64,000 nucleotides of DNA from Bradyrhizobium lablabi (GCF_018129385.1 NZ_JAFCLN010000002.1:310001-374000); one strand, 5' to 3'; positions 6,650 to 16,376 are shown, counted from the first letter of the stretch. Notes: generated from the sequence alone by a model not told the origin. Translations and numbers: made by a program.

Positions 6650-9352
6650 TCAACTGGCCTCGCGGCGGATTTCGTTGACCACCGGCTGGGAGTTCGGAAC
6701 CCGCGACGGTATCGCAACGGGACGGAGCCCAATCAGTTCCGCGGTCCGCACGGCCGTGTTGCGCCACCACGAGAAATCATTGGCTCGCGAGTTCTCGAGC
6801 AGTGCAATCGTGACGGCCGCGAGGAACGGCAGGCTTTGGAGCGCCAGGACAGCCGCGAACACGTAGATTTCGCGCACCTGCTTGGCCTCGTTCGTCACCA
6901 CCAGCACCGCGGCGCCGATCAGCAGCAGCACGCCGATCACGGCTTCCCAAAACGCCTGGAATTCGATCGACATCCGTGACAGGCCGCCCTTGGAGGTGCG
7001 GGCGAACGGCAGGTGCTCGGTGATGAGGCCCTGGGCGACCGCGCGCGATACCGTCCATTGCACGCTCATCGCGGCGATCATGGCGCCCAGCATTTGCCCG
7101 GCCTTCACCTCGACCCGAAGGCGATACAGCGCCACGAAGTGTACCAGCGAGACGACGAACGAGGCGATGATCGGCAGCGTCAAAATCTTGTCGGGAATGG
7201 CGATGTCGGCAAAGGCCACGATCGGCACCCAGATCAAATTGAGGATCGCCACCAGCACGCCGAGGCTTTCGGCCCCCAGCCAGTTCAGCCAGCCGAGGCC
7301 AAATTCGCGGCGCTGCTCCTGCGTCAGCCGGCTCGCGCCCGGCAGGAAACGCCGCCAGTGCTTTTTCACGATCTGGAAGCCGCCATAGGCCCAGCGATGG
7401 CGCTGTTTCTTGAACGCCTCATAGGTGTCGGGCAACAGGCCGTGGCCGTAGCGGTGGTTGGTGTAATGCGTGAGCCAGCCGTGCTCCATGATCGCAAGGC
7501 CAAGATCGGTGTCCTCGCAAATGGTGTCGCCGGCCCAGCCGCCGGCCATGTCCATCGCGGCGCGGCGGATCAGGCACATCGTGCCGTGCACGATGATGGC
7601 GTTGAACTCGTTGCGTTGAACCATGCCGATGTCGAAGAACCCGGCATATTCGCCGTTCATGATGTAGTGCATCAGCGAGCGGTCGCCGTCGCGGTGCTCC
7701 TGCGGCGCCTGCACGAGACCGACGCGGGGATCGGCGAAAACAGGCACCAGATCCTTCAGCCAGTCCGGCTGCACGACATAGTCGGCATCGATGATGCCGA
7801 TGATCTCGGCATCCGCCGCGGTGCGGTCCATCGCGATGCGCAGTGCGCCGGCCTTGAAACCTTTGACCTTCTCGGCATTGATGAACTTGAAGCGTTCGCC
7901 GAGCGCCCGGCAATGATCCTGGATCGGCTGCCAGAAGGCGGGATCAGGCGTGTTGTTGATGATGACGACGCATTCGAAGTTCGGGTAGTCGAGCCGTGAC
8001 ACCGCATCGAGCGTCTGCTTGAGCATCTCGACCGGCTCGTAATAAGCGGGGATGTGGATCGAAACCTTCGGGAAGGTGACGCTGTCGCCGATGGTCGCCG
8101 GCGCCAGCGGCTCCGGCTTGACGATCAGCCGGCGCGGATTGCGGCCGAAGGCGATCGCCGCGATCTCCTCGATTCGGGCCATCGCGATCAGCACCAGCGG
8201 CACCAGCAGGACGACACCGAGCCCAAGTGCAAAGGCCGAGCCGAAGACGAAATAATGCGTGTTCCAGTAAGAGAACACGGTTGCGGTCCAGGCGCCGACG
8301 CCGTTGGCGGCCGCGGACAGCACCAGGGCCTGCATCACCGTCGGCCGGTCAAGCCGCAGAATCGGCAGTGACATCAGGATTCCGACCAGCAGGGCGATGG
8401 TCGCGAGTTTCCAGTAGTCCTCGTTGACGATCGGACCGGTCCAGGAAAATTTCGGCTCGCGCGATGCGTTCAGGATGCCCCAGTAGGGGCCGACGCCGCC
8501 TTCGAAGAACTTCCAGGGCTGATCGATGGCTTCGACGATGTTGTAGTCCATGCCGATGGACTCGGCGCGGGTGACGAAGTTGCGCAGCACCGAGGCCTGC
8601 TCGAACTGGCCGGGATTGGCGTTGAGCAGATTGTAGCCGTTGCTGGGCCAGCCGAATTCGGCGATCACGATCCGTTTGCCGGGAAACTTGTTGCGTAGCA
8701 ATTGATAACGATCGACCGCCTGGTCCACCGCCTGCTTGTCGGTGAAGTTTTCCCAATAGGGCAGGACGTGGGCGGCGATGAAGTCGACGGTGGACGCCAG
8801 CGTCGGCTGATCGCGCGGTGTCTCGTCGAAATTGTCGCGCCAGATGTTCCAGATTTCGCCGGTCGTGACGGGAACGCTGACCGACTTCTTCACCCGCTTG
8901 ATGAGCTCGATCAGGTCCTCCACCTTTTGCTCGCCGCGGTAGATCGTCTCGTTGCCGACGACGATGCCGATGACGTTGCTGTTGCGCCTCGCAAGATCGA
9001 TGGCCGCCTCGATCTCGCGCTTGTTGCGGTCGGCGTTCTTGTCGATCCAGGCGCCGACCGTGACCTTCAGCCCGAACTCGGCGGCGATCGGCGGGACCAT
9101 TTCCACGCCGCCGGTCGACGAGTACAGGCGAATCGCCTTGGTCATCGTCGACAGCTTCTTCAGGTCGGCGCGGATTTTCTCCTGGCTCGGCAGGTTGTCG
9201 GTGTCGGGATGGGCGCTTCCCTCGAACGGCGCATAGGACACGCTCGGCAGGACGCCCCGGAAATCGGGAGCGGACTGCTTTTCCTGAAGCAGGCCCCAAA
9301 GTCCGGCGTGGGCAGCGGTAACGAACAGGAGAACAGCGATGACGGCGCGCAT
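6650..9352 (-). CDS. ndvB: Beta-glucan synthase: GH17 domain fused to GT2 glycosyltransferase (NdvB-like)
   Basis: This is a membrane glucan synthase of about 900 aa. After an N-terminal membrane segment (start taken at 9352, MRAVIAVLLF) comes a periplasmic GH17 domain with both catalytic glutamates visible: GNETIYRG near residue 133 and IAEFGWPS near 232. Further membrane segments are followed by a processive GT2 domain with IIDADY (DxD), CEDTDLGL and QRHRWAYG (QxxRW), then more membrane segments. Architecture and size match Bradyrhizobium NdvB, which makes cyclic beta-1,3/1,6-glucans needed for hypo-osmotic adaptation and nodulation. An NdvC-like gene lies 2 kb away in divergent orientation. 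The Shine-Dalgarno sequence is weak; the frame is open 25 codons upstream. Confidence 0.85.
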   Translation of the reverse strand: MRAVIAVLLFVTAAHAGLWGLLQEKQSAPDFRGVLPSVSYAPFEGSAHPDTDNLPSQEKIRADLKKLSTMTKAIRLYSSTGGVEMVPPIAAEFGLKVTVGAWIDKNADRNKREIEAAIDLARRNSNVIGIVVGNETIYRGEQKVEDLIELIKRVKKSVSVPVTTGEIWNIWRDNFDETPRDQPTLASTVDFIAAHVLPYWENFTDKQAVDQAVDRYQLLRNKFPGKRIVIAEFGWPSNGYNLLNANPGQFEQASVLRNFVTRAESIGMDYNIVEAIDQPWKFFEGGVGPYWGILNASREPKFSWTGPIVNEDYWKLATIALLVGILMSLPILRLDRPTVMQALVLSAAANGVGAWTATVFSYWNTHYFVFGSAFALGLGVVLLVPLVLIAMARIEEIAAIAFGRNPRRLIVKPEPLAPATIGDSVTFPKVSIHIPAYYEPVEMLKQTLDAVSRLDYPNFECVVIINNTPDPAFWQPIQDHCRALGERFKFINAEKVKGFKAGALRIAMDRTAADAEIIGIIDADYVVQPDWLKDLVPVFADPRVGLVQAPQEHRDGDRSLMHYIMNGEYAGFFDIGMVQRNEFNAIIVHGTMCLIRRAAMDMAGGWAGDTICEDTDLGLAIMEHGWLTHYTNHRYGHGLLPDTYEAFKKQRHRWAYGGFQIVKKHWRRFLPGASRLTQEQRREFGLGWLNWLGAESLGVLVAILNLIWVPIVAFADIAIPDKILTLPIIASFVVSLVHFVALYRLRVEVKAGQMLGAMIAAMSVQWTVSRAVAQGLITEHLPFARTSKGGLSRMSIEFQAFWEAVIGVLLLIGAAVLVVTNEAKQVREIYVFAAVLALQSLPFLAAVTIALLENSRANDFSWWRNTAVRTAELIGLRPVAIPSRVPNSQPVVNEIRREAS

Positions 9353-9550
9353 CTCGCGACTAAACCATACGGGGCCTGATGTTTGGGAAGCGAACCCGTC
9401 CCCTAGGCTCGACCGACACGGCGGCACTGCGAAGATAAACCTGCCACGCGATTTAACAACTGGTATGACGCCATGGCGTTTTGAGGGCGCAGTTGTTCAG
9501 GCAGCGTTCACCGGCGGCTGCGGTCAAGCACGTTACGAAGCCGTTAGTTC

Positions 9551-10102
9551 CTATTTCGCCGCGGGGGCAGGAGGAGTGGCGGGCGGCGCCGTGCCCGCGG
9601 TCGTGGGAGCCGGGGCAGGCTGGCCTGCGGCCGCAGCGGCCTGCGGCTGGGCGCCGGGATTGATCCAGCAGGCCTGAATGCGGTCGGAGAGGCTGCGCGG
9701 CACCTTGTCGTCGATCTGGCTGCCGAACCGGGTCAGGCAGCGAAAGCTCGCCTGCACATGGCCGCCGGGGCAGCCGAAGCGGTCGTAGAGGTCGAGATGC
9801 CGGAAGGCAGTGTCGAGGTCGTCCCGCCACATCAGGGTGACCACGCGGCGGCCGAGCCAGACGCATTCGGGGTTGCCCGCCGGGCCATTGATCGCCTGCT
9901 GGGCCTCGATGAATTCGTCGGTTTTCCGCTGATTGTCCTTGGTGCCGTCGGTAGCCGCGGCGGCGGGAGCCTTGCCCTGTTCCTGGGCGGCGGGATTGCC
10001 GCTTTGGGCGAGCGCCGTGGCGGAGCCGAGCAGCAGAGCCAGCACGGGAGCGGCGAGGTGTCGCAAGACCGAAGTTTGAACTTGAAGCACCCGTCGACGC
10101 AT
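9551..10102 (-). CDS. Exported protein of unknown function in the beta-glucan locus (183 aa)
   Basis: The ATG at 10102 is preceded on the minus strand by GGGGAA and begins a clear signal peptide (basic MRRR, hydrophobic LAAPVLALLLG, cleavage near ALAQ). The frame is open 78 codons upstream, but that extension has no export signal. The mature protein has four cysteines in a central conserved-looking region (NPECVWLGRR, RFGCPGGH, FRCLTRFG, QACWINPG), probably forming disulfides, and a Pro/Ala-rich C-terminal tail. It lies 198 bp upstream of the ndvB-like gene on the same strand and may accompany glucan synthesis. I do not recognise the family. Confidence 0.7.
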   Translation of the reverse strand: MRRRVLQVQTSVLRHLAAPVLALLLGSATALAQSGNPAAQEQGKAPAAAATDGTKDNQRKTDEFIEAQQAINGPAGNPECVWLGRRVVTLMWRDDLDTAFRHLDLYDRFGCPGGHVQASFRCLTRFGSQIDDKVPRSLSDRIQACWINPGAQPQAAAAAGQPAPAPTTAGTAPPATPPAPAAK

Positions 10103-10563
10103 ACGTTCCCCGATTGGTTGAATTGCTGCGCCAACGCCCCTGGCGCGCGGGTTTGATGCCGTCCAAATAGGTCTCCAATGCGGCGGAGACGGCACCGGAC
10201 TCCCATGCCGTGTATTTGGGATTTTGTCCAGCAAACTCACCACTATAGTCATAAGTGGCCGGGACCCGGAAATCCTTGAGCGATTTGGTCGCACTTTTAT
10301 CTTAACGGACCGGCGGTGCAGACTGGGCTGACGCATCGATGCCGATGAAGCGGTTCAGTTCCTCACGCTCGACCACACAATGGCTATAGTTCTAAAGTTG
10401 TCGAAGGCGTTAAAGACAACTCCGAGCAAAATTATGCAGTTGCTCGAGAACGAAATCGGTGTGGTCTGAGGGGCCATCACGAGGGCGAATGGGGCCTCGC
10501 GAAGTCTGCTATGGTCGAAGCATCTCGATTTCGAATGGTCGCGTCCGCCAAGGAGGATCGGGC
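10103..10563. promoter_or_regulatory. Divergent intergenic region with an inverted-repeat operator candidate
   Basis: This 461-bp gap separates the leftward exported-protein/ndvB genes from the rightward DUF2380-like gene. CGAGCAA (10423-10429) and TTGCTCG (10440-10446) form a 7-bp inverted repeat around AATTATGCAG. The 16-mer AGCAAAATTATGCAGT (10425-10440) recurs exactly at 45951-45966 upstream of nirA. No RNA gene is evident. The left part (10150-10330) may contain the ndvB-side promoter, but I cannot place it. Confidence 0.4.
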
Positions 10564-11079
10564 ATGGAAAGAATGGATTGCGCGAAAGCCGCGCTGGCGT
10601 TGTTGTTCGCCGCCGCGCTTTCGCTTCAGCCTGGCCGTGCCACCCTGGCGGCGCCGCTCACGATCACGGTTGCCGATTTCGACTATAAGGACACGTCCGG
10701 GGAGGTGAGGGATCAGCGCGCGGAGCATAGGGCCCGCATCGCGCATTTCGCCGAGCTCGTGCGGGAGAATCTTTCCGCGAAAGGCGACTATCGCGTGCTG
10801 CCGTTCGATTGCCCGCAACGCCCCTGCACGCCAATCCGCATGGGATCGGACGATTTCATCGCTGCTGCACGGCGCACCGGCGCGCGGTTTGTGGTTTATG
10901 GCGGCATCCTCAAGGTGAGCACGCTGGTGCAAAACGGCTTGGTCGAGGTGGTCGATCTTCAGAACGAGAAACTGATCTTGAAACGCACGGTGAGCTTCCG
11001 CGGTGACAACGACGAGGCCTACCGTCGCGCGGCGGCATTTGTCGATGAGACGGTGCGGGACGCGATGAAGGAGAAGTGA
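10564..11079 (+). CDS. Exported DUF2380-like protein (171 aa)
   Basis: GGAGG at 10552-10556 sits seven bases before the ATG at 10564. The first 30 residues form a signal peptide (CAKAALALLFAAALS, cleavage near TLAAP). The mature part reads like the DUF2380 family: a TITVADFDYKDTSGE strand, RVLPFDCPQRPC with two cysteines, GARFVVYGGILKVSTLVQ and VVDLQNEKLILKR. These proteins are periplasmic and of unknown biochemical function. It lies between the NdvB-side and NdvC-like genes, 256 bp upstream of the latter and codirectional with it. Confidence 0.75.
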   Translation: MERMDCAKAALALLFAAALSLQPGRATLAAPLTITVADFDYKDTSGEVRDQRAEHRARIAHFAELVRENLSAKGDYRVLPFDCPQRPCTPIRMGSDDFIAAARRTGARFVVYGGILKVSTLVQNGLVEVVDLQNEKLILKRTVSFRGDNDEAYRRAAAFVDETVRDAMKEK

Positions 11080-11180
11080 GAGAAATCTACCTTCGCTTCC
11101 CAACCTATGGCGACCGCGAAAGCCGTACGCGGGCCAGCCTGGTCCATTCTGTTCAACCAGTTATCTAGTTGATTTGTCAT
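11019..11180 (-). CDS. Candidate small protein (53 aa) overlapping the DUF2380-like gene convergently
   Basis: The minus strand has an excellent ribosome-binding site (GGAGGGAA, about 4 bp before ATG at 11180). The predicted product begins MTNQLDNWLNRMDQAGPRTA. The last 61 bp overlap the DUF2380-like gene in antisense. I recognise no family. The strong ribosome-binding site is the main support; the overlap and the composition of the C-terminal half argue against it. Confidence 0.3.
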   Translation of the reverse strand: MTNQLDNWLNRMDQAGPRTAFAVAIGWEAKVDFSHFSFIASRTVSSTNAAARR

Positions 11181-11335
11181 CGAGTTCCCTCCAACACGCT
11201 CACGACTTATCGCCGCATGGTAAAGCCGCCGCGACGGAAGGCCGCTATCACCTGAGTGCGAGCGGCGGCCTGACGTCTTGCAACCCACTTGGCAGACGGC
11301 CGTCGACCGGGTAATCGACGGGCCCCGCCCGGAGG

Positions 11336-12961
11336 ATGGAACAGATTTCTCTTCGTACGCCGCTGGCGCTTCTCCTGATATCCCTTGGCGCGATTGCCGC
11401 GGTGTGGTGGTGGATGGCCACGCCGATCACCCTGCCGCGCGCACCGATCGATCCCAATGCAAAGCTGCTCTGCGTTTCCTATGCGCCGTTCCGCGGCGAG
11501 CAGACACCGCTGGTGCCGACCACCCATATTCCGGCCGAGCAGATCGCCGAGGATCTCGCGCAGCTTGCCAAGGTCTCTGAATGCGTCCGTACCTATTCGA
11601 TCGAGAACGGGCTCGATCAGGTCCCGGCGCTCGCCGCCAAGGTCGGGCTGAAGGTCATCCAGGGCATCTGGCTCGGCAGCAACCGGCTCAAGAACCAGAT
11701 CCAGATCGCAACCGCCGTTCGCCTCGCCAAGGATTATCCCGGCGTGGTCACCTCGCTGGTGGTCGGCAACGAGGTATTGCTGCGCGGTGAAATGACGGCC
11801 GCCGACCTCGTGTCCAACATCCGGCAGGTGAAGGCGCAGGTCATGGTGCCCGTGACCTATGCCGATGTCTGGGAATTCTGGCTGAAGAACCGCGAGGTCT
11901 ATGACGCGGTCGACTTCGTCACCATCCACATCCTGCCGTACTGGGAGGACATGCCGATCCGCGCCAAGTTCGCCGCGGTTCATGTCGACTCCATCCGGAA
12001 GCGCATGGGCGTGGCGTTTCCGGGCAAGGAGATCCTGATCGGCGAGACCGGCTGGCCGAGCCAGGGGCGGATGCGCGAAGCCGCGCTGCCGTCGCGGACC
12101 AACCAGGCGCGGGTGGTGTCGGAAATCCTCGACCTCGCAAAGAGGGAAGGCTTTCGCGTCAATCTGATCGAGGCCTATGACCAGCCGTGGAAGCGCCAGC
12201 TCGAAGGCACGGTCGGCGGCTTTTGGGGGCTGTTCGATGCGGAAAGACGCGAGGTGAAATATCCGCCGGGCGTTCCCATCACCAACGTGCCGTCGTGGAA
12301 GCTCCAGATGGCGGGCGGCATGGCGCTTTCCGTTCTCACCTTCGCCGTCGCGCTGCTGACGCTGCGGCGGCGGCCGTGGACGCCGCGATTTTCGGCGTGG
12401 CTGGCGGTGGCGGTATCGGCCACATCGGCCGGGATGCTGCTGGGCCTTGCCGTCGACAAGATGCTTTACGAAAGCTACGGCATCGGCGGCTGGCTGCAAT
12501 GGGGCGCCTTGCTGGCGGCAGCCATTGCCTCGCCGCTGTTGTGCGCGCATGCGCTGGTATCGGGCAAATCGCTGCCGACCTTCCTCGAACTGCTCGGGCC
12601 GCGCGAAAGCCGCGCCAAGTCGATCGTAGCGGTCCTATTGGGCCTCGTGCTTGCGGTGGCCACGGTAATTGCGGCGCAGACGGCGCTCGGCTTCACTTTC
12701 GACCCGCGTTATCGCGATTTCCCCTATGCGTCGCTGACCATGGCAGTGGTGCCGTTCGCCTGCCTGATGCTGCTCAACCGGCCGCAAGCCGGCGTGCGGC
12801 CGATGGCCGAGAGCACCTTCGCCGGTTTGCTGGCGCTCTGTGCGATCTACATCGGCATCAACGAGGGCACGGATAACTGGCAGGCGATCTGGACCTGCGC
12901 GATCTATCTCTTGCTCGCGATCACGCTGTGGCGGGCGCGGGCCGCGCAAAGCCCAGGATAA
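11336..12961 (+). CDS. ndvC: GH17-domain membrane protein of beta-glucan synthesis (NdvC-like)
   Basis: The 541-aa protein has one N-terminal membrane anchor, a GH17 fold with both catalytic motifs (SLVVGNEVLLRG near residue 146 and ILIGETGWPSQG near 230), then a C-terminal half made of about seven to nine hydrophobic helices. It lacks a GT2 domain. This organisation and size fit NdvC of Bradyrhizobium, implicated in forming the beta-1,6 linkages of the cyclic glucan. The pairing with the NdvB-like gene at 6650-9352 supports this. GGAGG directly abuts the ATG at 11336, an unusually short spacing; no better start is visible nearby. The 3' end overlaps the convergent gene by 41 bp. Confidence 0.82.
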   Translation: MEQISLRTPLALLLISLGAIAAVWWWMATPITLPRAPIDPNAKLLCVSYAPFRGEQTPLVPTTHIPAEQIAEDLAQLAKVSECVRTYSIENGLDQVPALAAKVGLKVIQGIWLGSNRLKNQIQIATAVRLAKDYPGVVTSLVVGNEVLLRGEMTAADLVSNIRQVKAQVMVPVTYADVWEFWLKNREVYDAVDFVTIHILPYWEDMPIRAKFAAVHVDSIRKRMGVAFPGKEILIGETGWPSQGRMREAALPSRTNQARVVSEILDLAKREGFRVNLIEAYDQPWKRQLEGTVGGFWGLFDAERREVKYPPGVPITNVPSWKLQMAGGMALSVLTFAVALLTLRRRPWTPRFSAWLAVAVSATSAGMLLGLAVDKMLYESYGIGGWLQWGALLAAAIASPLLCAHALVSGKSLPTFLELLGPRESRAKSIVAVLLGLVLAVATVIAAQTALGFTFDPRYRDFPYASLTMAVVPFACLMLLNRPQAGVRPMAESTFAGLLALCAIYIGINEGTDNWQAIWTCAIYLLLAITLWRARAAQSPG

Positions 12962-13301
12962 GCAGCCCGATCGCAATCCCCGACAGCACGATATTGTAGA
13001 GCACGATGCCAAGGCCGGCGGCGATCAGGCCGCCTGTCAGCAGCACGATCGAGGGCCGCATCACATGCAGCGCCGCGATGACGAGCGCCGTGATGCCGAA
13101 CACCGAGTTCTTGAACAGATAAGTGGCTAGCGAACGCATCTTGCAGACCATGGTCTGCAAGCCGGCATCGCAAGCGAGGGCGACAGTGGAAAATTCGACC
13201 GCGAGATAGCGCAGGTACAGCGCGTAGCCGACGGTGACGAAGCCGACGATCAGCAGGAATTGCACCTGGTAGGGCGTCAGCCGGAACGGGACTTTTTTCA
13301 T
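12921..13301 (-). CDS. Small integral membrane protein of unknown function (126 aa)
   Basis: From the ATG at 13301 the product begins MKKVPFRLTPYQVQ and has four hydrophobic helices (FLLIVGFVTVGYALYL, a middle pair around TALVIAALHVM and IVLLTGGLIAAGLGIVL, and a C-terminal one). The segment between helices one and two has two cysteines (ACDAGLQTMVC). The stop lies inside the convergent ndvC-like gene. No known family is recognised. The upstream in-frame codons to 13388 are hydrophilic and unlike a membrane-protein start, so the shorter form is preferred. Confidence 0.7.
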   Translation of the reverse strand: MKKVPFRLTPYQVQFLLIVGFVTVGYALYLRYLAVEFSTVALACDAGLQTMVCKMRSLATYLFKNSVFGITALVIAALHVMRPSIVLLTGGLIAAGLGIVLYNIVLSGIAIGLLILGFARPAPATA

Positions 13302-13408
13302 GCGCGGAATATGGCCGGGATTATCGGGAGGGACAAGCCTGCGGCGCTCACTGAATTTGCGCGAATCCGGACGAGGACCGGAACGCAAGATATTGCGGCG
13401 GCGTACCT

Positions 13409-14689
13409 TTACTCGGTTTTCTTCCGGCTGAAGAAGGAAGAAATCGTCGAGGCAGTGGTGGTCGTTGCGGGGGCCGGCTCAGGCTTTTTCGCCGCTTCCT
13501 CGACAGCCGCCTGCTTTGCGGCACCGCGCCTGCGCGACGGCGCAGGCTTTGCGGCGGGCGCGGGCTCGTCGGCATCCACCGTAAGGCGCTGACCGTCGAA
13601 AACAGCGGTCTCGCAGGGACGCTTGTTCTCGTTCATCACGGCGCAGATCTTTGCCGCGGCCGCCGCATCGCGCAGGGGACCGGCCACCAGCCGCAACTGC
13701 ATGCCAAGGCCGCCGGTGCCTTCCTTGATCACGATGATCGGACGCAAGGCGGCGAGCGGTGCATTGGACCGCGACTTCAGCAGACCGCGCCACAGCGCGC
13801 GCAAGCCCGGCACGGAGTTGGCGCCGCCGACATCGACGCCGAATTCCGTGCGCTGGATCGTCGGCAGCGACGTTTCCGCCTCCGCCCGCGCGTCGCCTGC
13901 CACCGGTGCTGCTGCCACCACTTCCGGTATCGGCTCGGCGGCGATGGCGGATTTGCCTGGTTCGATCAGCTTGGCGGCCGCCGGATCGGGCGGCGCCATG
14001 ATCGATTTCGATTCCACCAGCGGCGTTGCCGGCGATGCGGCCGGCTTGCTGCTGGCTTCCCTGGCCGGAGCGTCCTTGCTCGGGGTCTCCTTGCCCGGGG
14101 TCTCCTTGTTCGGATTATCCTTGCCTGGATTGTCCCTGGTGTTGGGGACGTCCTTGGCGACGTTGACCGGCGCCGGCTCGGCGGCTGGAGCGGGCGAGGG
14201 CGCTTTCTCCGTCGGTGCGGCCGGGGCCGTTGTGACGGGAGCAACAGCGGGGGCTGGCGGCGGTTCGGGCGCGGTCGCCGCAGGCGGCGTGGTCAGCGCC
14301 GGATGTTGCCGGGCGATGGCGCCGGTGACGGAATCGAGGCCCTGTTCCAGCACGGTGACGCGCGAATAGAGCCGGTCGCGATCGCTGTTCAGGGTATCGA
14401 TGGCGGATGCCAGCCGCCGCGATTCATTCTGGCTTTCCTTGGCGACGGTTTGCAGCCGGTTGGCCTGCTGCAACAGATCCGTGGTCACCATCTGCTCGCG
14501 CCGCCAGCCGAGCGAGGATTGGTTGGCCATCACGCCAACCACCACCGCTGCGATCGCCGCAACACCCCAGGTTCCGAGCCGCCACAGCGCATGGCGGTCG
14601 AACTGGTCTTCCTCGGCGAGGAAGCCGCTCAGCACGCCGCCGGTGTTTTCGGTGTCGAAGCCAGCCAGATGGTCGGGATCTTTGGCCAA
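13409..14689 (-). CDS. Membrane-anchored protein with SPOR-like C-terminal domain
   Basis: I take the TTG at 14689 as start: GAGGAGGG lies about 11 bp upstream and the product then begins with a polar [16 protein letters not shown] sequence. An ATG at 14755 (22 codons further) is the alternative. One transmembrane segment ([18 protein letters not shown]) is followed by a coiled-coil stretch (residues near 75-110), a long Pro/Ala/Lys-rich linker with near-repeats [22 protein letters not shown], and a C-terminal domain with [21 protein letters not shown], the pattern of SPOR peptidoglycan-binding domains. Likely role is in the envelope or division, between inner membrane and peptidoglycan. It is divergent from glmU. 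Confidence 0.7.
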   Translation of the reverse strand: MAKDPDHLAGFDTENTGGVLSGFLAEEDQFDRHALWRLGTWGVAAIAAVVVGVMANQSSLGWRREQMVTTDLLQQANRLQTVAKESQNESRRLASAIDTLNSDRDRLYSRVTVLEQGLDSVTGAIARQHPALTTPPAATAPEPPPAPAVAPVTTAPAAPTEKAPSPAPAAEPAPVNVAKDVPNTRDNPGKDNPNKETPGKETPSKDAPAREASSKPAASPATPLVESKSIMAPPDPAAAKLIEPGKSAIAAEPIPEVVAAAPVAGDARAEAETSLPTIQRTEFGVDVGGANSVPGLRALWRGLLKSRSNAPLAALRPIIVIKEGTGGLGMQLRLVAGPLRDAAAAAKICAVMNENKRPCETAVFDGQRLTVDADEPAPAAKPAPSRRRGAAKQAAVEEAAKKPEPAPATTTTASTISSFFSRKKTE

Positions 14690-14852
14690 AACGCGATTGG
14701 CCCTCCTCAAGGCCTGCCGAATCAAAGGCAAAGATATCAGGAAATGCGCGTTCATCTTGAATCCGGACGTCTCCGGAGCGGCGAATCACCTTTCCATCCC
14801 GGCCAAAAACGCTTTAAGACGGCGGCGCGTGTTCAAAGCGAGAAGGACCCGG

Positions 14853-16211
14853 ATGACTGATCGCACCAGCCTTACTGTCGTGCTCGCCGCCGGTGAGGGC
14901 ACGCGCATGCGCTCGTCGCTGCCAAAAGTGCTGCATCCCGTCGCCGGTCAGCCGCTGCTGGCGCATGTGCTCGAGGCTGCGCCGCACGGCGCAGGGACTT
15001 CGCTCGCGGTGGTGATCGGTCCTGATCACACCGCGGTTGCCGCCGAGGCGAGGCGCCTGCGGCCGGATGCGGCGACCTTCGTGCAGCGCGAACGTCTCGG
15101 CACCGCCCATGCGCTGCTGGCTGCGCGCGAAGCGATTGCGCGCGGCGCCGACGATCTGCTGGTGGCGTTCGGCGACACGCCGCTGATTTCGGCCGAAACA
15201 TTTGCGCGGATGCGCGCGCCGCTGGCCAAGGGCGCGGCGCTCACCGTGCTCGGGTTTCGCGCCGCCGATCCGACCGGCTACGGCCGTCTCTTGATGGAAG
15301 GCGGCAAGCTGGTCGCGATCCGCGAGCAGGCGGATGCGAGCCCGGAGGAACGCAAGGTCACGCTGTGCAATGCCGGCGTGATGGCGTTCGACGGACGCAA
15401 GGCGCTCGAAGTTCTCGACCGGATCGGAAACGCCAACAGCAAGGGCGAGTATTACCTCGTCGATGCCGTCACCATCGTGCGGAACATGGGATTGGAGGCT
15501 GTCGTGATCGAAACCAGCGAAGACGAAGTGCGCGGCATCAACACCAAGGCGCAGCTCGCCGAGGCAGAGAGCGTGATGCAGGCGCGACTGCGCAAGGCGG
15601 CGATGGACGCTGGCGTGACATTGATCGCGCCGGAAACGATCTTTCTCGCCGCCGACACCAAATTCGGCCGTGACGTCACCATCGAGCCGTTCGTGTTCAT
15701 CGGCCCGGGTGTCAGCATCGCCGACGGCGCCGTCATCCATTCCTTCTCGCACATCGTGCAGGCCTCGATCGGCAAGAATGCGTCCGTCGGTCCCTATGCG
15801 CGGCTGCGGCCCGGCACGTCGCTCGGCGACGGTTCGCGGATCGGCAATTTCGTGGAGACCAAAGCGGCGACACTCGAAGCGGGCGTCAAGGTCAACCATC
15901 TCTCCTACATCGGCGATGCCCATGTCGGCGCCAATTCCAACATCGGCGCCGGCACCATCACCTGCAACTATGACGGCTTCTCCAAGCACAAGACCACGAT
16001 CGGCGCGGGCGCCTTCGTCGGCACAAACTCCTCGCTGGTCGCGCCGGTGAAGATCGGCGCGGGCGCGTATATCGGCTCGGGCTCCGTCATCACCAAGGAC
16101 GTGCCCGACGACGCCATGGCGGTGGAACGCAGTCCGCAGACCAACCGCGAGAACGGCGCTGTGCGCTATCGCGAGCTGAAGACCGGGAAGAGGGTGCCGA
16201 AGGAGGGGTGA
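14853..16211 (+). CDS. glmU: Bifunctional N-acetylglucosamine-1-phosphate uridyltransferase / glucosamine-1-phosphate acetyltransferase
   Basis: GlmU makes UDP-GlcNAc for peptidoglycan and lipid A. The N-terminal nucleotidyltransferase domain shows [22 protein letters not shown] near residue 13 (split here only by naming) and AFGDTPLI near 103. The C-terminal left-handed beta-helix has hexapeptide repeats and the conserved [30 protein letters not shown] and [12 protein letters not shown] motifs. At 452 aa it is full length. The ATG at 14853 has GAAGGA upstream; the frame is open far upstream but only antisense to the SPOR-like gene. glmS follows about 1.6 kb downstream. Confidence 0.97.
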   Translation: MTDRTSLTVVLAAGEGTRMRSSLPKVLHPVAGQPLLAHVLEAAPHGAGTSLAVVIGPDHTAVAAEARRLRPDAATFVQRERLGTAHALLAAREAIARGADDLLVAFGDTPLISAETFARMRAPLAKGAALTVLGFRAADPTGYGRLLMEGGKLVAIREQADASPEERKVTLCNAGVMAFDGRKALEVLDRIGNANSKGEYYLVDAVTIVRNMGLEAVVIETSEDEVRGINTKAQLAEAESVMQARLRKAAMDAGVTLIAPETIFLAADTKFGRDVTIEPFVFIGPGVSIADGAVIHSFSHIVQASIGKNASVGPYARLRPGTSLGDGSRIGNFVETKAATLEAGVKVNHLSYIGDAHVGANSNIGAGTITCNYDGFSKHKTTIGAGAFVGTNSSLVAPVKIGAGAYIGSGSVITKDVPDDAMAVERSPQTNRENGAVRYRELKTGKRVPKEG

Positions 16212-16376
16212 CATCTCTCCGCCTGGACACAAAATCGCGAAAACAACCCCATGCACAGTAGAATTGGCGCCCGCGATCGCAACTCTTGAGCGAGTTTCTC
16301 AACGTCACAACTCTCTCCGCCGGTATTTGCCGATGCACCTCTTCCGGTCGTGCTCGCGCTATGCGAAAATTACGAT

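Noticed and set aside
14814..16256. 480-codon frame antisense to glmU
   Set aside because: It mirrors glmU codon structure and is His/Arg/Gly-rich without any recognisable domain; glmU itself is unambiguous.
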